From NCBI GenBank assembly GCA_964521285.1, contig CAZFQS010000004.1:124001-188000 (forward strand): DNA of 64,000 bases, written 5' to 3'. This stretch comes from G020354785 sp964521285 (lineage in GTDB: Bacteria; Bacteroidota; Bacteroidia; Bacteroidales; UBA10428). Shown piece after piece: positions 45,271 through 54,889 of the stretch. Every line of letters starts with the position of its first letter. The first letter of the stretch is position 1. The notes beneath the pieces were generated by a model. It saw nothing but the letters and a program-made list of their open reading frames with translations, was not told where the DNA came from and ran no database searches. Made by a program: the position numbers and the translations under genes.

Positions 45271-47880
45271 ATGAAAAATTTAGTACGACTATCGAAAAGT
45301 TTAATATTTATTTATTTACTCGCAATTATTCCAATTTCGCTGTTATACCCGCAGTCCCCAAAATGGAGTTGGGCAAAAAGCGCAGGAGAAGCTGAAATAT
45401 ACCAGTCAGTTACCGATTCGCTTGGTAATACTATTGTTTTAGGAACATTTATGACACTAAGCCTGAAGTTTGGTAATTTTGAGGTTACAGGTATAGAAAG
45501 CGGAGAATCAAATAACCTGTATCTTGTAAAGTATAATTCTGTAGGAAGGGTATTATGGGCAGTCAGTATTTTTGGTTCGGATGGTGGCACACAATTAAAG
45601 CCCATAAAGCTGGCTGTTAATATACGCGGAGAAATTGTTGTTATGGGTACATCGGAAAATACCCCAGATATACAACTGAATAAAGCGACTTTAAGGTTTG
45701 CCAATACAAATGAAAACGTATTTGTTGCAAAATATTACAAAACAGGCAGGCTGTTATGGGCAAGGGCTGTTAACACGAGTGGGGGGAGCTATCCGGTTTC
45801 ATTGGGTGCAGATGCTGTAATTGACAACTCCGGTGTTGTTTACGTAACAGGTAATTTTACTGCAGATACAATAAGGTTCGGACTACAATATTTGTTGGGA
45901 GATTCGGCAGGGGCCAAATTGTTTTTTGTAAAATATAATCCTAATGGTATAGTTGACTGGGCTAAAACTAACCAGTCCGATATTACAGGAATTGGAAACA
46001 TTTATGGAAGATTTCTTGCAATTAATAACGACCAGATTTACCTGGCAGGAGATTATAATGGAAATAGATCCTTTATCTTCGGATCAGATACCCTGGCTGT
46101 AAGAGGTAGTGAAAACGTATTCCTTATCAAATATACGTCGATAGGAAATTTCGAATGGGTAAGAAGCTACGGCGGTGATTTGACAGACCTGCCAGACCAG
46201 CTTAAAATTGACCATGAAGGTAATGCATACCTTGTTGGTGTATATAACAGTACCTTAATAGATTTTTACGGGCAAACAGTAACAAATTCAGGTATAGACT
46301 TTGATGTTTTTATCTTAAAACTTGATCCTGCCGGAAATCCAATATGGGTAAAAAATGTTAATACACAGCTTGCAAGTGCAAAAAATACTCCGGGCACTGA
46401 TACAAAAATTAATATTGATAATGAAAATAACTTATACATAATCGCTGAATATATGGGGCCTTCAGTACTTTATAATTTTGTACAAAGGCCCAACGCAGAG
46501 GCAGGTACACGTGATATAATAATAACCAAATTAGACGTTATGGGTGAATTTGTGTGGGCACGATCCGGCAACAGTCCTGGTGATAATATGTTTAATTCAG
46601 CTGTTTTTGACAGACATGGCAGTATATATTTATCAGGTAATGTTAGTATTGATCCCCTTGTTTATGAAGATATCGACGCTACAAACGTAATTGTTAAAGA
46701 CACTATAGGGCACGGGGGTTTTTATATTATAAAAATTGATAAAGAGGGCGATATACATTTTGCCAGATCAAAGGTCAATGCAATAGATAATGCTATGACA
46801 GGAAACAGCCTTAGTGTTGATATATTTGGAAATTTATTTTTGACCGGGACATTCATAGGTACAGGTACCAATCTGGATAATATACCGGTTACAGAGGCAG
46901 GAGATGTCGGTATATATACGGCAAAATTTTCTTATGTTACTGATATTTCAGGAAATGTCTTTGATGAAACAGGAGGACCGGTGACAAGCGGATATGTGAA
47001 ACTTTATGGATTTACCCGCTTTCAGAGATCCCCGCTCTCTGATTCAGTTTCAATAAATGGCGATGGTTCATATCTTTTTGAAGACATACCTTTTGGCTGG
47101 TATATTATCTTTGCAAAACCAAGGATTACTGATTATCCGGATGCCGCACAGACATATTATACAAGTGCAGCTCACTGGGATGAGGCTTCACCAATACTTG
47201 TAACATCAACTGAGCCAATAACGGGCAGAGATATCATTGTTAATAATATTATAGAAAGAGCAGGAGATGCCTTTATGGGCGGAGAAATTTATGAAGCCGA
47301 TACCACCAATGTATTTAAATCATCAAAATCAGTGCTTAAAAAAGCAGTTAAAGGTGTAAATGTAATTCTGGCCGGGGGAAGACTAAAATCCGATTACGAA
47401 GTTATTGCGATAACACAAACTGATGAAAATGGAGATTTTTCTTTTTATGATGTAGCTGATGGTGACTATACTATAATTGCAGATATTCCCGGCCTGCCGC
47501 ACGAGGAAATGTATTATGTAACGATTATCGGTGGAGAATTTATCAGTAATCTGGATTATGTTGTTGGGGAAGAGTATCTCACAAAAGGAGAGGGCGGATA
47601 TACCGGCATATTTGAAAATGCTGTCAAATTATCTGATAATTTAAAGATTTTACCTAATCCGAATGATGGCAGCTTTCATATATACTTCGAGGATATATAT
47701 ACCGGCTCATCTATTGATTTTGAAATAATCAGCGTATCGGGACAGTTGATGTATAAGGGCACAATTCCTAATCCCGGCACATCAAATTTTATTGATATAA
47801 AAAATATCTCAGCAGGAGTATATATTATAAGAACAACAACAGGCAGCAGACAATACCTGAATAAATTAATTATTCGATAG
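45271..47880 (+). CDS. T9SS-sorted SBBP-type beta-propeller protein
   Basis: This 869-residue secreted protein has a signal peptide (about 1-28, LLYPQ). Residues about 40-560 repeat blades of the SBBP kind, each with a VxYVTGNF- or NLYIIAEY-like core and FVAKYYKTGRLLWARAV- or LIKYTSIGNFEWVRSYGG-like ends. One carboxypeptidase-regulatory-like domain follows (about 565-635, SGNVFDETGGPVTSGYVKLY), then a second one (about 670-755). It closes with a T9SS type A sorting domain (about 785-869, ILPNPNDGSFHIYF). Expected on the cell surface; probably a binding or structural protein. Confidence 0.88.
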   Translation: MKNLVRLSKSLIFIYLLAIIPISLLYPQSPKWSWAKSAGEAEIYQSVTDSLGNTIVLGTFMTLSLKFGNFEVTGIESGESNNLYLVKYNSVGRVLWAVSIFGSDGGTQLKPIKLAVNIRGEIVVMGTSENTPDIQLNKATLRFANTNENVFVAKYYKTGRLLWARAVNTSGGSYPVSLGADAVIDNSGVVYVTGNFTADTIRFGLQYLLGDSAGAKLFFVKYNPNGIVDWAKTNQSDITGIGNIYGRFLAINNDQIYLAGDYNGNRSFIFGSDTLAVRGSENVFLIKYTSIGNFEWVRSYGGDLTDLPDQLKIDHEGNAYLVGVYNSTLIDFYGQTVTNSGIDFDVFILKLDPAGNPIWVKNVNTQLASAKNTPGTDTKINIDNENNLYIIAEYMGPSVLYNFVQRPNAEAGTRDIIITKLDVMGEFVWARSGNSPGDNMFNSAVFDRHGSIYLSGNVSIDPLVYEDIDATNVIVKDTIGHGGFYIIKIDKEGDIHFARSKVNAIDNAMTGNSLSVDIFGNLFLTGTFIGTGTNLDNIPVTEAGDVGIYTAKFSYVTDISGNVFDETGGPVTSGYVKLYGFTRFQRSPLSDSVSINGDGSYLFEDIPFGWYIIFAKPRITDYPDAAQTYYTSAAHWDEASPILVTSTEPITGRDIIVNNIIERAGDAFMGGEIYEADTTNVFKSSKSVLKKAVKGVNVILAGGRLKSDYEVIAITQTDENGDFSFYDVADGDYTIIADIPGLPHEEMYYVTIIGGEFISNLDYVVGEEYLTKGEGGYTGIFENAVKLSDNLKILPNPNDGSFHIYFEDIYTGSSIDFEIISVSGQLMYKGTIPNPGTSNFIDIKNISAGVYIIRTTTGSRQYLNKLIIR

Positions 47881-48097
47881 ATGCTCAGTTTGATTTCCTT
47901 ACAAATGCTGAAAATTAGATCTTATTCTTTTTCAATTCCACTGCGGATCCCGGGATTATTTAAAACCAGGTTTTGTTTATCAAGTCAAATAATGTTTTCG
48001 TCATTGATATTACAATAAATAATGAAATTCCTCAAATAATTATAACCTTATATCCTGCTATGAAGTATAAAATATTTGTTACCGGATAATAAAGTAG

Positions 48098-49051
48098 ATG
48101 GAGCTTATACATACATATCAGATATCTCTGGAAGAGCTAAAGACTGAAAAAATTGATTTTATAATTGCAACTTCAGGATTCCATTCACGCTGTACTTGTC
48201 TTTCTGAAAATATAGACCTGGCCAGTACAAAAAAGCACCTTATTACATTTGACGATAATAATTACGTTAAACTCCGCAAAGAAAATGAATCAGTGTTTAT
48301 TAAACTTGGTTTCCTTCCTGTTATAGAAAAAGCAAGATCAGGAAAAGAAATAGAAAAGCTTCTGGACAAAATATGCAGGAACAATACATCTGAAATTCTG
48401 AATATAATAGTTGATTATTCCTGTATGCCAAAAATATGGATAGCAACTATTCTGGATTTTATTTCCAAAAATGAATTGCCTGAACAAAGGATAAATGTTT
48501 TCTTTGCATATACTCCAAAGAGATTTCTTCCGAACATAAAAAAGATAGTAGAATTTATAGGGCCCATTATTGAACCAAAAGATTTAATTCAAAATGAAAC
48601 AAATCTTACATTAATAGCAGGACTGGATAATAATTACGAATCGATTATTAAGCTGATAAAGAATATTAATCCGCAGAAAATCTTTGCATTTGTTCCTGAA
48701 CCTGCTTTTGATCAGGAATACTCAAAATCAGTATATAAAAAGAATAAACCTTTGTTGGAAAAAATTGGTGATGAAAATATAATAAAATACCCTGCGAATA
48801 ACCAGGAAGAGATTAATTCCAAACTTACTTCATTATGCCTGGATCTCAGGTTGAATTCACGGGTAATTATAGTACCTCTTGGCCCAAAAACCTTTGCTTT
48901 AACCTCACTTTTACTGTCACTAAGGTATCCTGACATTAAACTTTGGGATATTACATCAAAAATATATAAATATAATCCTAAAGGAGGCATAGCATCAGGA
49001 GAACCAGTTATATTAAAAACCGCCTTTTGTAATGATAATGAGGATGAATAA
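48098..49051 (+). CDS. Uncharacterised cytosolic protein, two alpha/beta lobes
   Basis: This 317-residue protein has no signal peptide or membrane segment. It looks like two Rossmann-like alpha/beta lobes: residues 1-150 (FIIATSGFHSRC, then NIIVDYSCMPKIWIATIL and INVFFAYTPKRF) and 165-317 (LTLIAGLDNNYESIIKLI, IFAFVPEPAFDQEY, then RVIIVPLGPKTFALTSLL). The DYSCMPK and PLGPK motifs look like conserved loops, but I do not recognise the family. Neighbours (a T9SS propeller upstream, dehydrogenase genes downstream) give no functional hint. It begins 217 bp after the propeller gene. Confidence 0.8.
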   Translation: MELIHTYQISLEELKTEKIDFIIATSGFHSRCTCLSENIDLASTKKHLITFDDNNYVKLRKENESVFIKLGFLPVIEKARSGKEIEKLLDKICRNNTSEILNIIVDYSCMPKIWIATILDFISKNELPEQRINVFFAYTPKRFLPNIKKIVEFIGPIIEPKDLIQNETNLTLIAGLDNNYESIIKLIKNINPQKIFAFVPEPAFDQEYSKSVYKKNKPLLEKIGDENIIKYPANNQEEINSKLTSLCLDLRLNSRVIIVPLGPKTFALTSLLLSLRYPDIKLWDITSKIYKYNPKGGIASGEPVILKTAFCNDNEDE

Positions 49052-49280
49052 TATTAATACCTGACTCTATTAAAAGCTTCATTTCATTAAATCCTGCCAG
49101 ATAAATATTCTTAAGAGTCATTTTCAAATTCCGATTGAAATAAACAGGAAAACATTTTAGTGGAATAAATGTTATTATAGTATTGATTAACTTTATATTA
49201 TTATTTATTAGAAATATGGAATTTTAATCCGATTACCTTTTATTTTTACTTAGTTTTGAGAAATATTAAATTTATAAAAC

Positions 49281-50579
49281 ATGGCTAAATATGAAATAAT
49301 AATGCCAAAGATGGGTGAGAGTGTTCAGGAGGCCACAATTATAAGGTGGCTAAAAAAGGAGGGTGAAAAAATTGAGGAAGATGATGTATTACTTGAAATT
49401 GCCACTGATAAGGTAGATACTGAGATACCGTGCCCTGTTGCCGGCATCCTGAGCAAAGTATTATATAAAGAAAATGATGTGGTTCCGGTAGGCGAAGTGA
49501 TTGCCATTATTGATATGGAAGGCACAGCTAAAAGCAAATCCGAGCCGGCAGAAAAGGCCCCGGAAAAGGCTACGGAAAAGATCGAAGCCGCAAAGGCCGA
49601 TAAGGAAAGTACTGCTTTATCACAGGAACCGGCAACAAAGGAAATAAAAAAATCAGACAGATTTTATTCGCCCCTGGTCAGGAGTATTGCACAAAAAGAA
49701 AATATATCTGTTGAAGAATTGGATTCTTTAACAGGAAGCGGAAAGAACAACAGGGTTAACAAGAAGGATATTCTGAAATATGTAGAAAGCAAAAGAGCTT
49801 CTCATATACCGGCTGGGGTTAGTGAACCTGACAGGGAAGTTAAAACGGGTATATCTGTTACTGCAGGCCCCGGTGATGAAGTCATACAAATGGACAGGAT
49901 TAGAAAGTTAACTGCCGAACATATGGTCTTATCAAAAAGAATCTCTCCCCATGTGGCCAGCTTTATTGAAGCAGATGTAACAAATATGGTAATATGGAGA
50001 AACAAAGTAAAAGAAGAATTCTATGCCAAAGAAAAACATAAGCTCACATATACACCTGTTTTCATTGATATCACAGCAAAAGCACTAAAGAAATTCCCCA
50101 GAATAAATGCTTCGGTTGACGGTGATAAAATCATATTAAGAAAAAATATTAATATAGGAATTGCTGTGGCTTTACCTTCAGGTAACTTAATTGTACCTGT
50201 AATAAAAAATGCTGAACAAAAAAGTCTGATCGGACTTACTGTTGAGCTTGCCAGGCTTGCCGATGCGGCAAGAAAAGGCAAGCTCCTTCCTGATGAAATA
50301 CAGGGAGGAACATTCACAATTTCAAATTTCGGAACATTTAAAAACTTAACAGGTACACCCATAATATATCAGCCTCAGGTGGCAATACTTGGAATCGGGA
50401 CAATCGAAAAAAAACCTGCGGTTCTGGAAACTCCAACTGGCGATGTAATAGCCATTCGACATAAAATAATTTTGTCTATATCTTATGATCACCGGATTGT
50501 TGATGGTGCTCTGGCCGGTGAGTTTATACTTGAGATTAAGAATCTCATGGAACAATTTGATATAAATACTGTTATATAA
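49281..50579 (+). CDS. 2-oxoacid dehydrogenase dihydrolipoyl acyltransferase (E2)
   Basis: This 432-residue E2 has an N-terminal lipoyl domain with lipoylation site Lys44 in EIATDKVDTEIP, a charged Ala/Glu/Lys linker (about 85-125), a peripheral-subunit-binding domain (about 130-172, YSPLVRSIAQKENISVEELD) and a catalytic domain (about 200-432) ending with the active-site YDHRIVDGALAGEF. It belongs to the branched-chain or pyruvate dehydrogenase group. The E1 gene follows 17 bp later, so the two form an operon; no E3 is seen before the gap. Confidence 0.92.
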   Translation: MAKYEIIMPKMGESVQEATIIRWLKKEGEKIEEDDVLLEIATDKVDTEIPCPVAGILSKVLYKENDVVPVGEVIAIIDMEGTAKSKSEPAEKAPEKATEKIEAAKADKESTALSQEPATKEIKKSDRFYSPLVRSIAQKENISVEELDSLTGSGKNNRVNKKDILKYVESKRASHIPAGVSEPDREVKTGISVTAGPGDEVIQMDRIRKLTAEHMVLSKRISPHVASFIEADVTNMVIWRNKVKEEFYAKEKHKLTYTPVFIDITAKALKKFPRINASVDGDKIILRKNINIGIAVALPSGNLIVPVIKNAEQKSLIGLTVELARLADAARKGKLLPDEIQGGTFTISNFGTFKNLTGTPIIYQPQVAILGIGTIEKKPAVLETPTGDVIAIRHKIILSISYDHRIVDGALAGEFILEIKNLMEQFDINTVI

Positions 50580-50596
50580 ACCAGCTATGATTTAAA

Positions 50597-52651
50597 ATGT
50601 ATTCTAAAATGGAAATTCCAAAGAAATATAATATTAAAACTACAAAAAAGGAAACACTTGCACTATGGTATAAATTACTGGTAAGAGGCCGGGCATGGGA
50701 TGACAGGGCCCCAAATTATTTAAAGCAGGCTTTAGGCTGGTCATATCATGCTCCTGCTGCAGGACATGAAGGTATTCAGCTGGCAATCGGACAGGTATTC
50801 GACAGGAAAACCGACCATCTCTTCCCTTACTATCGTGATTTGGTTACATGCGTTTCTGCCGGCCTAAGCTCTGAAGAAATAATCTATAATGGTCTAGCAA
50901 AAGATGCTGATATTTCAAGTGGAGGCAGGCATATGTCGAATCACTTTGCAAAACCTGAGTGGAATATTTATAACGTCTCATCAAATGTTGCTAATCAAAC
51001 CCTTCACGCTGTTGGTGTAGCAAGAGCCATGAAAAAATACAATCATAAAGGTGTGGCTATAAGCTCACAGGGAGAATCATCCTGTTCTGAAGGATACGTT
51101 TATGAGGCGATAAATGGTGCATCAAGAGAAGAGTTACCTGTCATTTTCGTTATCCAGGATAACGGATACGGAATTTCTGTTCCCAAAGCAGACCAGACGG
51201 CAAATCGTAAGGTAGCTAATAACTTTAGCGGATTAAAAAATTTAAGAATTATTCATTGTAACGGCAAAGATGTGTTTGATTCAATGAATGCAATGAGCGA
51301 GGCAAAAGAATGGGCTCTAAAAAATACAAAGCCTGTTATTGTTCAGGCAAATTGTATAAGGATACATTCACATTCAAATTCTGACAAACACGAACTATAC
51401 AGGGACGATTATGAACTTAATTATGTGAGGGAATATGATCCGGTGGCTAAGTTCAGACGTATGTTACTTCGCTATAACCGGTTTAAAGAAGATGAACTGG
51501 TAAAAATTGAAGAAGAAATTAAAGCCGAAATTAAGGAAGCTCACAAGAAAGGGATACAGGCTCCTGACCCTAAACCCGAATCTATTTTCGACTTTGTTTA
51601 TCCTGAACCCTATAAGGCTGAAAAATATCCTGAGGGCATTCATAATTTCGAAGGGCCCAAAAAAAAGCTTGTTGAAGCTTTAAACGAGACATTCAAAGAT
51701 GAATTCAGGAGAAATCCGGACACATATTTATGGGGACAGGATGTTGCATATAAAGAGAAAGGAGGGGTTTTTAATGTTACAAAGGGAATGCAAAAGGAGT
51801 TCGGCAAAGAAAGAATATTTAATGCTCCTATTGCCGAAGACTTTATAGTAGGTACTGCAAATGGCATGTCAAGGTTTGATCCTAAAATCCGTATAGTTAT
51901 TGAGGGAGCTGAGTTTGCGGATTACTTTTGGCCTGCTATGGAACAATTTGTCGAAATGTCACATGACTACTGGCGTTCCAGAGGAAAACTAGTCTCTAAT
52001 GTTACAATAAGACTTGCATCCGGAGGTTATATTGGTGGAGGATTGTATCATTCGCAAAACATTGAAGGTGCTTTAACAACCCTTCCGGGAATCAGGATCG
52101 TCTACCCTTCATTTGCCGATGATGCTGCGGGACTCCTCAGAACGAGCATACGTTCAGAGGGACCAACACTCTTCCTTGAACCAAAAGCTTTATATAACTC
52201 TCCCATAGCTGCAACACCAATTCCTGATGATTTTGAGGTACCATTTGGAAAAGGCAGAATAAGAAGGGAAGGGACAGATATGTCTGTTTTGACATATGGC
52301 AATACTACACACATGTGTTTAAAAGTTGCGGACAGGATGGCAAAAGAAAATAATGCAAGTATTGAAGTAATTGACCTGCGTTCATTAATTCCGCTTGATA
52401 AGGAAATGATTCTGAATTCAATAAAAAAAACAGGGAAAGTACTTATTGTACATGAAGATAAAGTTTTTTCAGGATTTGGAGCTGAGCTGGCTGCTATAAT
52501 CACTGAAACAGGATTTGAATATCTTGACGGACCAGTAAAAAGGGTAGGATCTACCTTTACTCCGGTAGGATTTAACAGAATCCTGGAAAAAGCTATTCTT
52601 CCTGATGAGGAAAAAATATATAAGACTGCTGTTGAATTATTGGAATATTAA
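50597..52651 (+). CDS. 2-oxoacid dehydrogenase E1, fused alpha and beta subunits
   Basis: This 684-residue thiamine-diphosphate enzyme joins E1-alpha (about 1-330) and E1-beta (about 345-684) in one chain, common in Bacteroidota. The alpha part has SYHAPAAGHEGIQLAIGQ and the cofactor segment ISSQGESSCSEG, with GES where GDG is usual, followed by DNGYGIS. The beta part begins KKLVEALNETFKDEF and carries PIAEDFIVGTANGMS and the final HEDKVFSGFGAELA. It decarboxylates a 2-oxoacid and passes the acyl group to the preceding E2. The stop codon is the last base before the N run, so the gene is complete. Confidence 0.92.
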   Translation: MYSKMEIPKKYNIKTTKKETLALWYKLLVRGRAWDDRAPNYLKQALGWSYHAPAAGHEGIQLAIGQVFDRKTDHLFPYYRDLVTCVSAGLSSEEIIYNGLAKDADISSGGRHMSNHFAKPEWNIYNVSSNVANQTLHAVGVARAMKKYNHKGVAISSQGESSCSEGYVYEAINGASREELPVIFVIQDNGYGISVPKADQTANRKVANNFSGLKNLRIIHCNGKDVFDSMNAMSEAKEWALKNTKPVIVQANCIRIHSHSNSDKHELYRDDYELNYVREYDPVAKFRRMLLRYNRFKEDELVKIEEEIKAEIKEAHKKGIQAPDPKPESIFDFVYPEPYKAEKYPEGIHNFEGPKKKLVEALNETFKDEFRRNPDTYLWGQDVAYKEKGGVFNVTKGMQKEFGKERIFNAPIAEDFIVGTANGMSRFDPKIRIVIEGAEFADYFWPAMEQFVEMSHDYWRSRGKLVSNVTIRLASGGYIGGGLYHSQNIEGALTTLPGIRIVYPSFADDAAGLLRTSIRSEGPTLFLEPKALYNSPIAATPIPDDFEVPFGKGRIRREGTDMSVLTYGNTTHMCLKVADRMAKENNASIEVIDLRSLIPLDKEMILNSIKKTGKVLIVHEDKVFSGFGAELAAIITETGFEYLDGPVKRVGSTFTPVGFNRILEKAILPDEEKIYKTAVELLEY

Positions 52652-52751
52652 NNNNNNNNNNNNNNNNNNNNNNNNNNNNNNNNNNNNNNNNNNNNNNNNN
52701 NNNNNNNNNNNNNNNNNNNNNNNNNNNNNNNNNNNNNNNNNNNNNNNNNNN
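52652..52751. other. Assembly gap (100 N)
   Basis: Exactly 100 N, the conventional placeholder for a scaffold gap of unknown size. Genes between E1 and the flavodoxin could be missing. Confidence 0.98.
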
Positions 52752-52769
52752 ATTAAAAATTTTAAACGT

Positions 52770-53276
52770 ATGAAAAAAACAGCCTTAGTTTATAGTTTTA
52801 ATACTAATAGAACAGCTATAGCAGCAAAATTGATACAGGAGGCATTTGGTAAGGAAAATATTGATATGGTTAATGCTGAAGATATTGATGAAAAAAAGTT
52901 TTTATCATATGATTTCCTTATTCTCGGAGTACCTACATGGTTTGATGGCGAATTACCCAATTACTGGGATGAATTCGTTCCGGCACTGGAAGATCTATAT
53001 TTGAAAAATAAAACCATAGCTATATTCGGCAATGGGGATCAGAAAGGTTATCCCGAGAATTTTGTTGATGGCATAGGAATAATGGCCGGGATTCTTGAGA
53101 AATGCAAAGCAAAAATTGTCGGATATACATCAGTTGAAGGATATGAATTTGAAAACTCAAGGGCACAAAGAGGAAATAAACTTGTTGGACTTGCCCTGGA
53201 CTTTGAAAACCAGCGAAAACTAAATAAGGAACGGATAGCTAAATGGGTTGAACAATTAAAAAAGGAATTTAAATAA
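52770..53276 (+). CDS. Flavodoxin
   Basis: This 168-residue FMN-binding electron carrier has the phosphate-binding loop SFNTNRTA (9-16), LGVPTWFDGELPNYWDEF around the first aromatic loop, and FGNGDQKGYPENFVDGIG around the second. The length is that of a long-chain flavodoxin. The start is the ATG at 52770, the first after the gap; an open frame running through the N run is an artefact. It converges with gnd on a shared terminator. Confidence 0.92.
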   Translation: MKKTALVYSFNTNRTAIAAKLIQEAFGKENIDMVNAEDIDEKKFLSYDFLILGVPTWFDGELPNYWDEFVPALEDLYLKNKTIAIFGNGDQKGYPENFVDGIGIMAGILEKCKAKIVGYTSVEGYEFENSRAQRGNKLVGLALDFENQRKLNKERIAKWVEQLKKEFK

Positions 53277-53278
53277 AC

Positions 53279-53310
53279 CCAGCCTGAACTGTATATACCT
53301 TTCAGGCTGG
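53279..53310. terminator. Bidirectional terminator between flavodoxin and gnd
   Basis: CCAGCCTGAA pairs exactly with TTCAGGCTGG around a 12-nt loop. On the plus strand it is followed by an A-rich tract and on the minus strand by GGTTTATTTAAATT, so it suits the minus direction better. Confidence 0.75.
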
Positions 53311-53319
53311 TCAAAAAAA

Positions 53320-54774
53320 TTACACAGTATAAGTACTTGAAGAAGTATCTCCTCCCCTGCCTGTCCAGTTTGTATGAAAGAATTCGCCTCTGGGTTTATC
53401 TACTCTTTCATAAGTATGAGCTCCAAAGTAATCACGTTGTGCCTGTAAAAGATTTGCAGGCAGTCTTTCCGAGCGGTATCCGTCAAAATATGCAAGAGCT
53501 GCTGCCAAAGCAGGAACAGGTATTCCATTAAGGGCTGCAGTTGATATAACCTTTCTCCAGCTATTCTGGGCTGAAATTACAATATTTTTAAAATAAGGAT
53601 CCAGAAGCAGATTTTCAAGGCTCGGATTTTTATCAAATGCCTCTTTAATCTTTCCTAAAAACACTGAACGGATAATACATCCGCCCCTCCACATCAGGGC
53701 TATACCACCGTAATTAAGATTCCATCCGTATTCTTTGGCAGCAGTTCTCATTAAAAGGTAACCCTGTGCATATGATACTATTTTTGATGCGTACAGTGCA
53801 TACTTAATATCCTCAATAAATGCTTTCTTATCACCTGTAAAATTTTTCTGTGTTCCTTTGAGCTCCCTTGATGCTTTAACCCTTTCTTCTTTTTGTGCAG
53901 AAAGGCATCGCGCAAAAACAGCTTCACCTATTAATGTAAGGGGCACACCATGTTCAAGCGCTGCTATCCCGGTCCATTTGCCCGTACCTTTTTGGCCTGC
54001 AGTATCAAGTATGTTTTCAACAAGAGGTGTTCCGTCATCATCTTTAAATGCCAGAATATCACGGGTAATTTCAATAAGATAACTATCTAACTCACCCTTG
54101 TTCCACTCTTTAAACACTTCGTGCATCTCATCTGAAGTCATGCCAAGCAGCTCCTTCATAATATAGTATGCTTCACAGATTAGTTGCATATCCCCATATT
54201 CAATACCATTATGTACCATTTTAACAAAATGGCCGGCACCCTTTTCACCAACCCAGTCACAACAAGGCGAACCGTCATCCATTTTGGCAGCTATATCCTG
54301 AAATATGGGTTTTACTTCCTGCCATGCATCTTTTGATCCTCCGGGCATAATTGAAGGCCCTCTAAGAGCACCCTCCTCACCCCCTGAAACACCTGTGCCA
54401 ATATAAAGCAGACCTTTACTTTCGACATATTCAGTCCTTCTGTTTGTATCCGGGAAATGGGTATTACCTCCGTCAATAATTATATCTCCCTTTTCCATAT
54501 GGGGAATAAGCTTATCAATAAAATCATCAACAGCTTTCCCGGCCTTAACCAGAAGCATTACTTTTCTGGGTTTCTTAATAGATTTGATGAACTCTTCAAT
54601 TGAATGTGTGCCAATAATGTTCTTGTCTTTAGCCCTGCCATTAATAAATACATCTACTTTTTCAACAGTACGGTTAAAAACTGCAACAGTGTAACCCTTA
54701 CTTTCCATATTTAATACAAGGTTTTCTCCCATTACAGCCAGTCCGATTAATCCAATATCTGCCAATTGTTTCAT
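53320..54774 (-). CDS. gnd: 6-phosphogluconate dehydrogenase, decarboxylating
   Basis: This 484-residue NADP-dependent enzyme converts 6-phosphogluconate to ribulose 5-phosphate and CO2. It has the N-terminal Rossmann motif GLAVMGENLVLNMESKG, the substrate signature GAGHFVKMVHNGIEYGDMQ and the C-terminal ALWRGGCIIRS-like segment (here MWRGGCIIRSVF). The length is the usual one for the long form. It lies 115 bp after pdxB, in the same direction as the uronate operon, with no obvious promoter in between. zwf and pgl, its common neighbours, are not in view. Confidence 0.95.
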   Translation of the reverse strand: MKQLADIGLIGLAVMGENLVLNMESKGYTVAVFNRTVEKVDVFINGRAKDKNIIGTHSIEEFIKSIKKPRKVMLLVKAGKAVDDFIDKLIPHMEKGDIIIDGGNTHFPDTNRRTEYVESKGLLYIGTGVSGGEEGALRGPSIMPGGSKDAWQEVKPIFQDIAAKMDDGSPCCDWVGEKGAGHFVKMVHNGIEYGDMQLICEAYYIMKELLGMTSDEMHEVFKEWNKGELDSYLIEITRDILAFKDDDGTPLVENILDTAGQKGTGKWTGIAALEHGVPLTLIGEAVFARCLSAQKEERVKASRELKGTQKNFTGDKKAFIEDIKYALYASKIVSYAQGYLLMRTAAKEYGWNLNYGGIALMWRGGCIIRSVFLGKIKEAFDKNPSLENLLLDPYFKNIVISAQNSWRKVISTAALNGIPVPALAAALAYFDGYRSERLPANLLQAQRDYFGAHTYERVDKPRGEFFHTNWTGRGGDTSSSTYTV

Positions 54775-54889
54775 TTTTATATATTTAAGTTAACACTAAT
54801 TATTATTATGACTTTTTTATATTAATATACCTAATGTGTGCTAATTATAAAAAATAATTTCAAAAAGAATATTAGCTTTTAAAACTATA

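Noticed and set aside
52605..53276. An open frame running from the end of E1 through the N run into flavodoxin
   Set aside because: It is created by reading through the gap; the E1 stop codon and the flavodoxin ATG at 52770 define the real ends.
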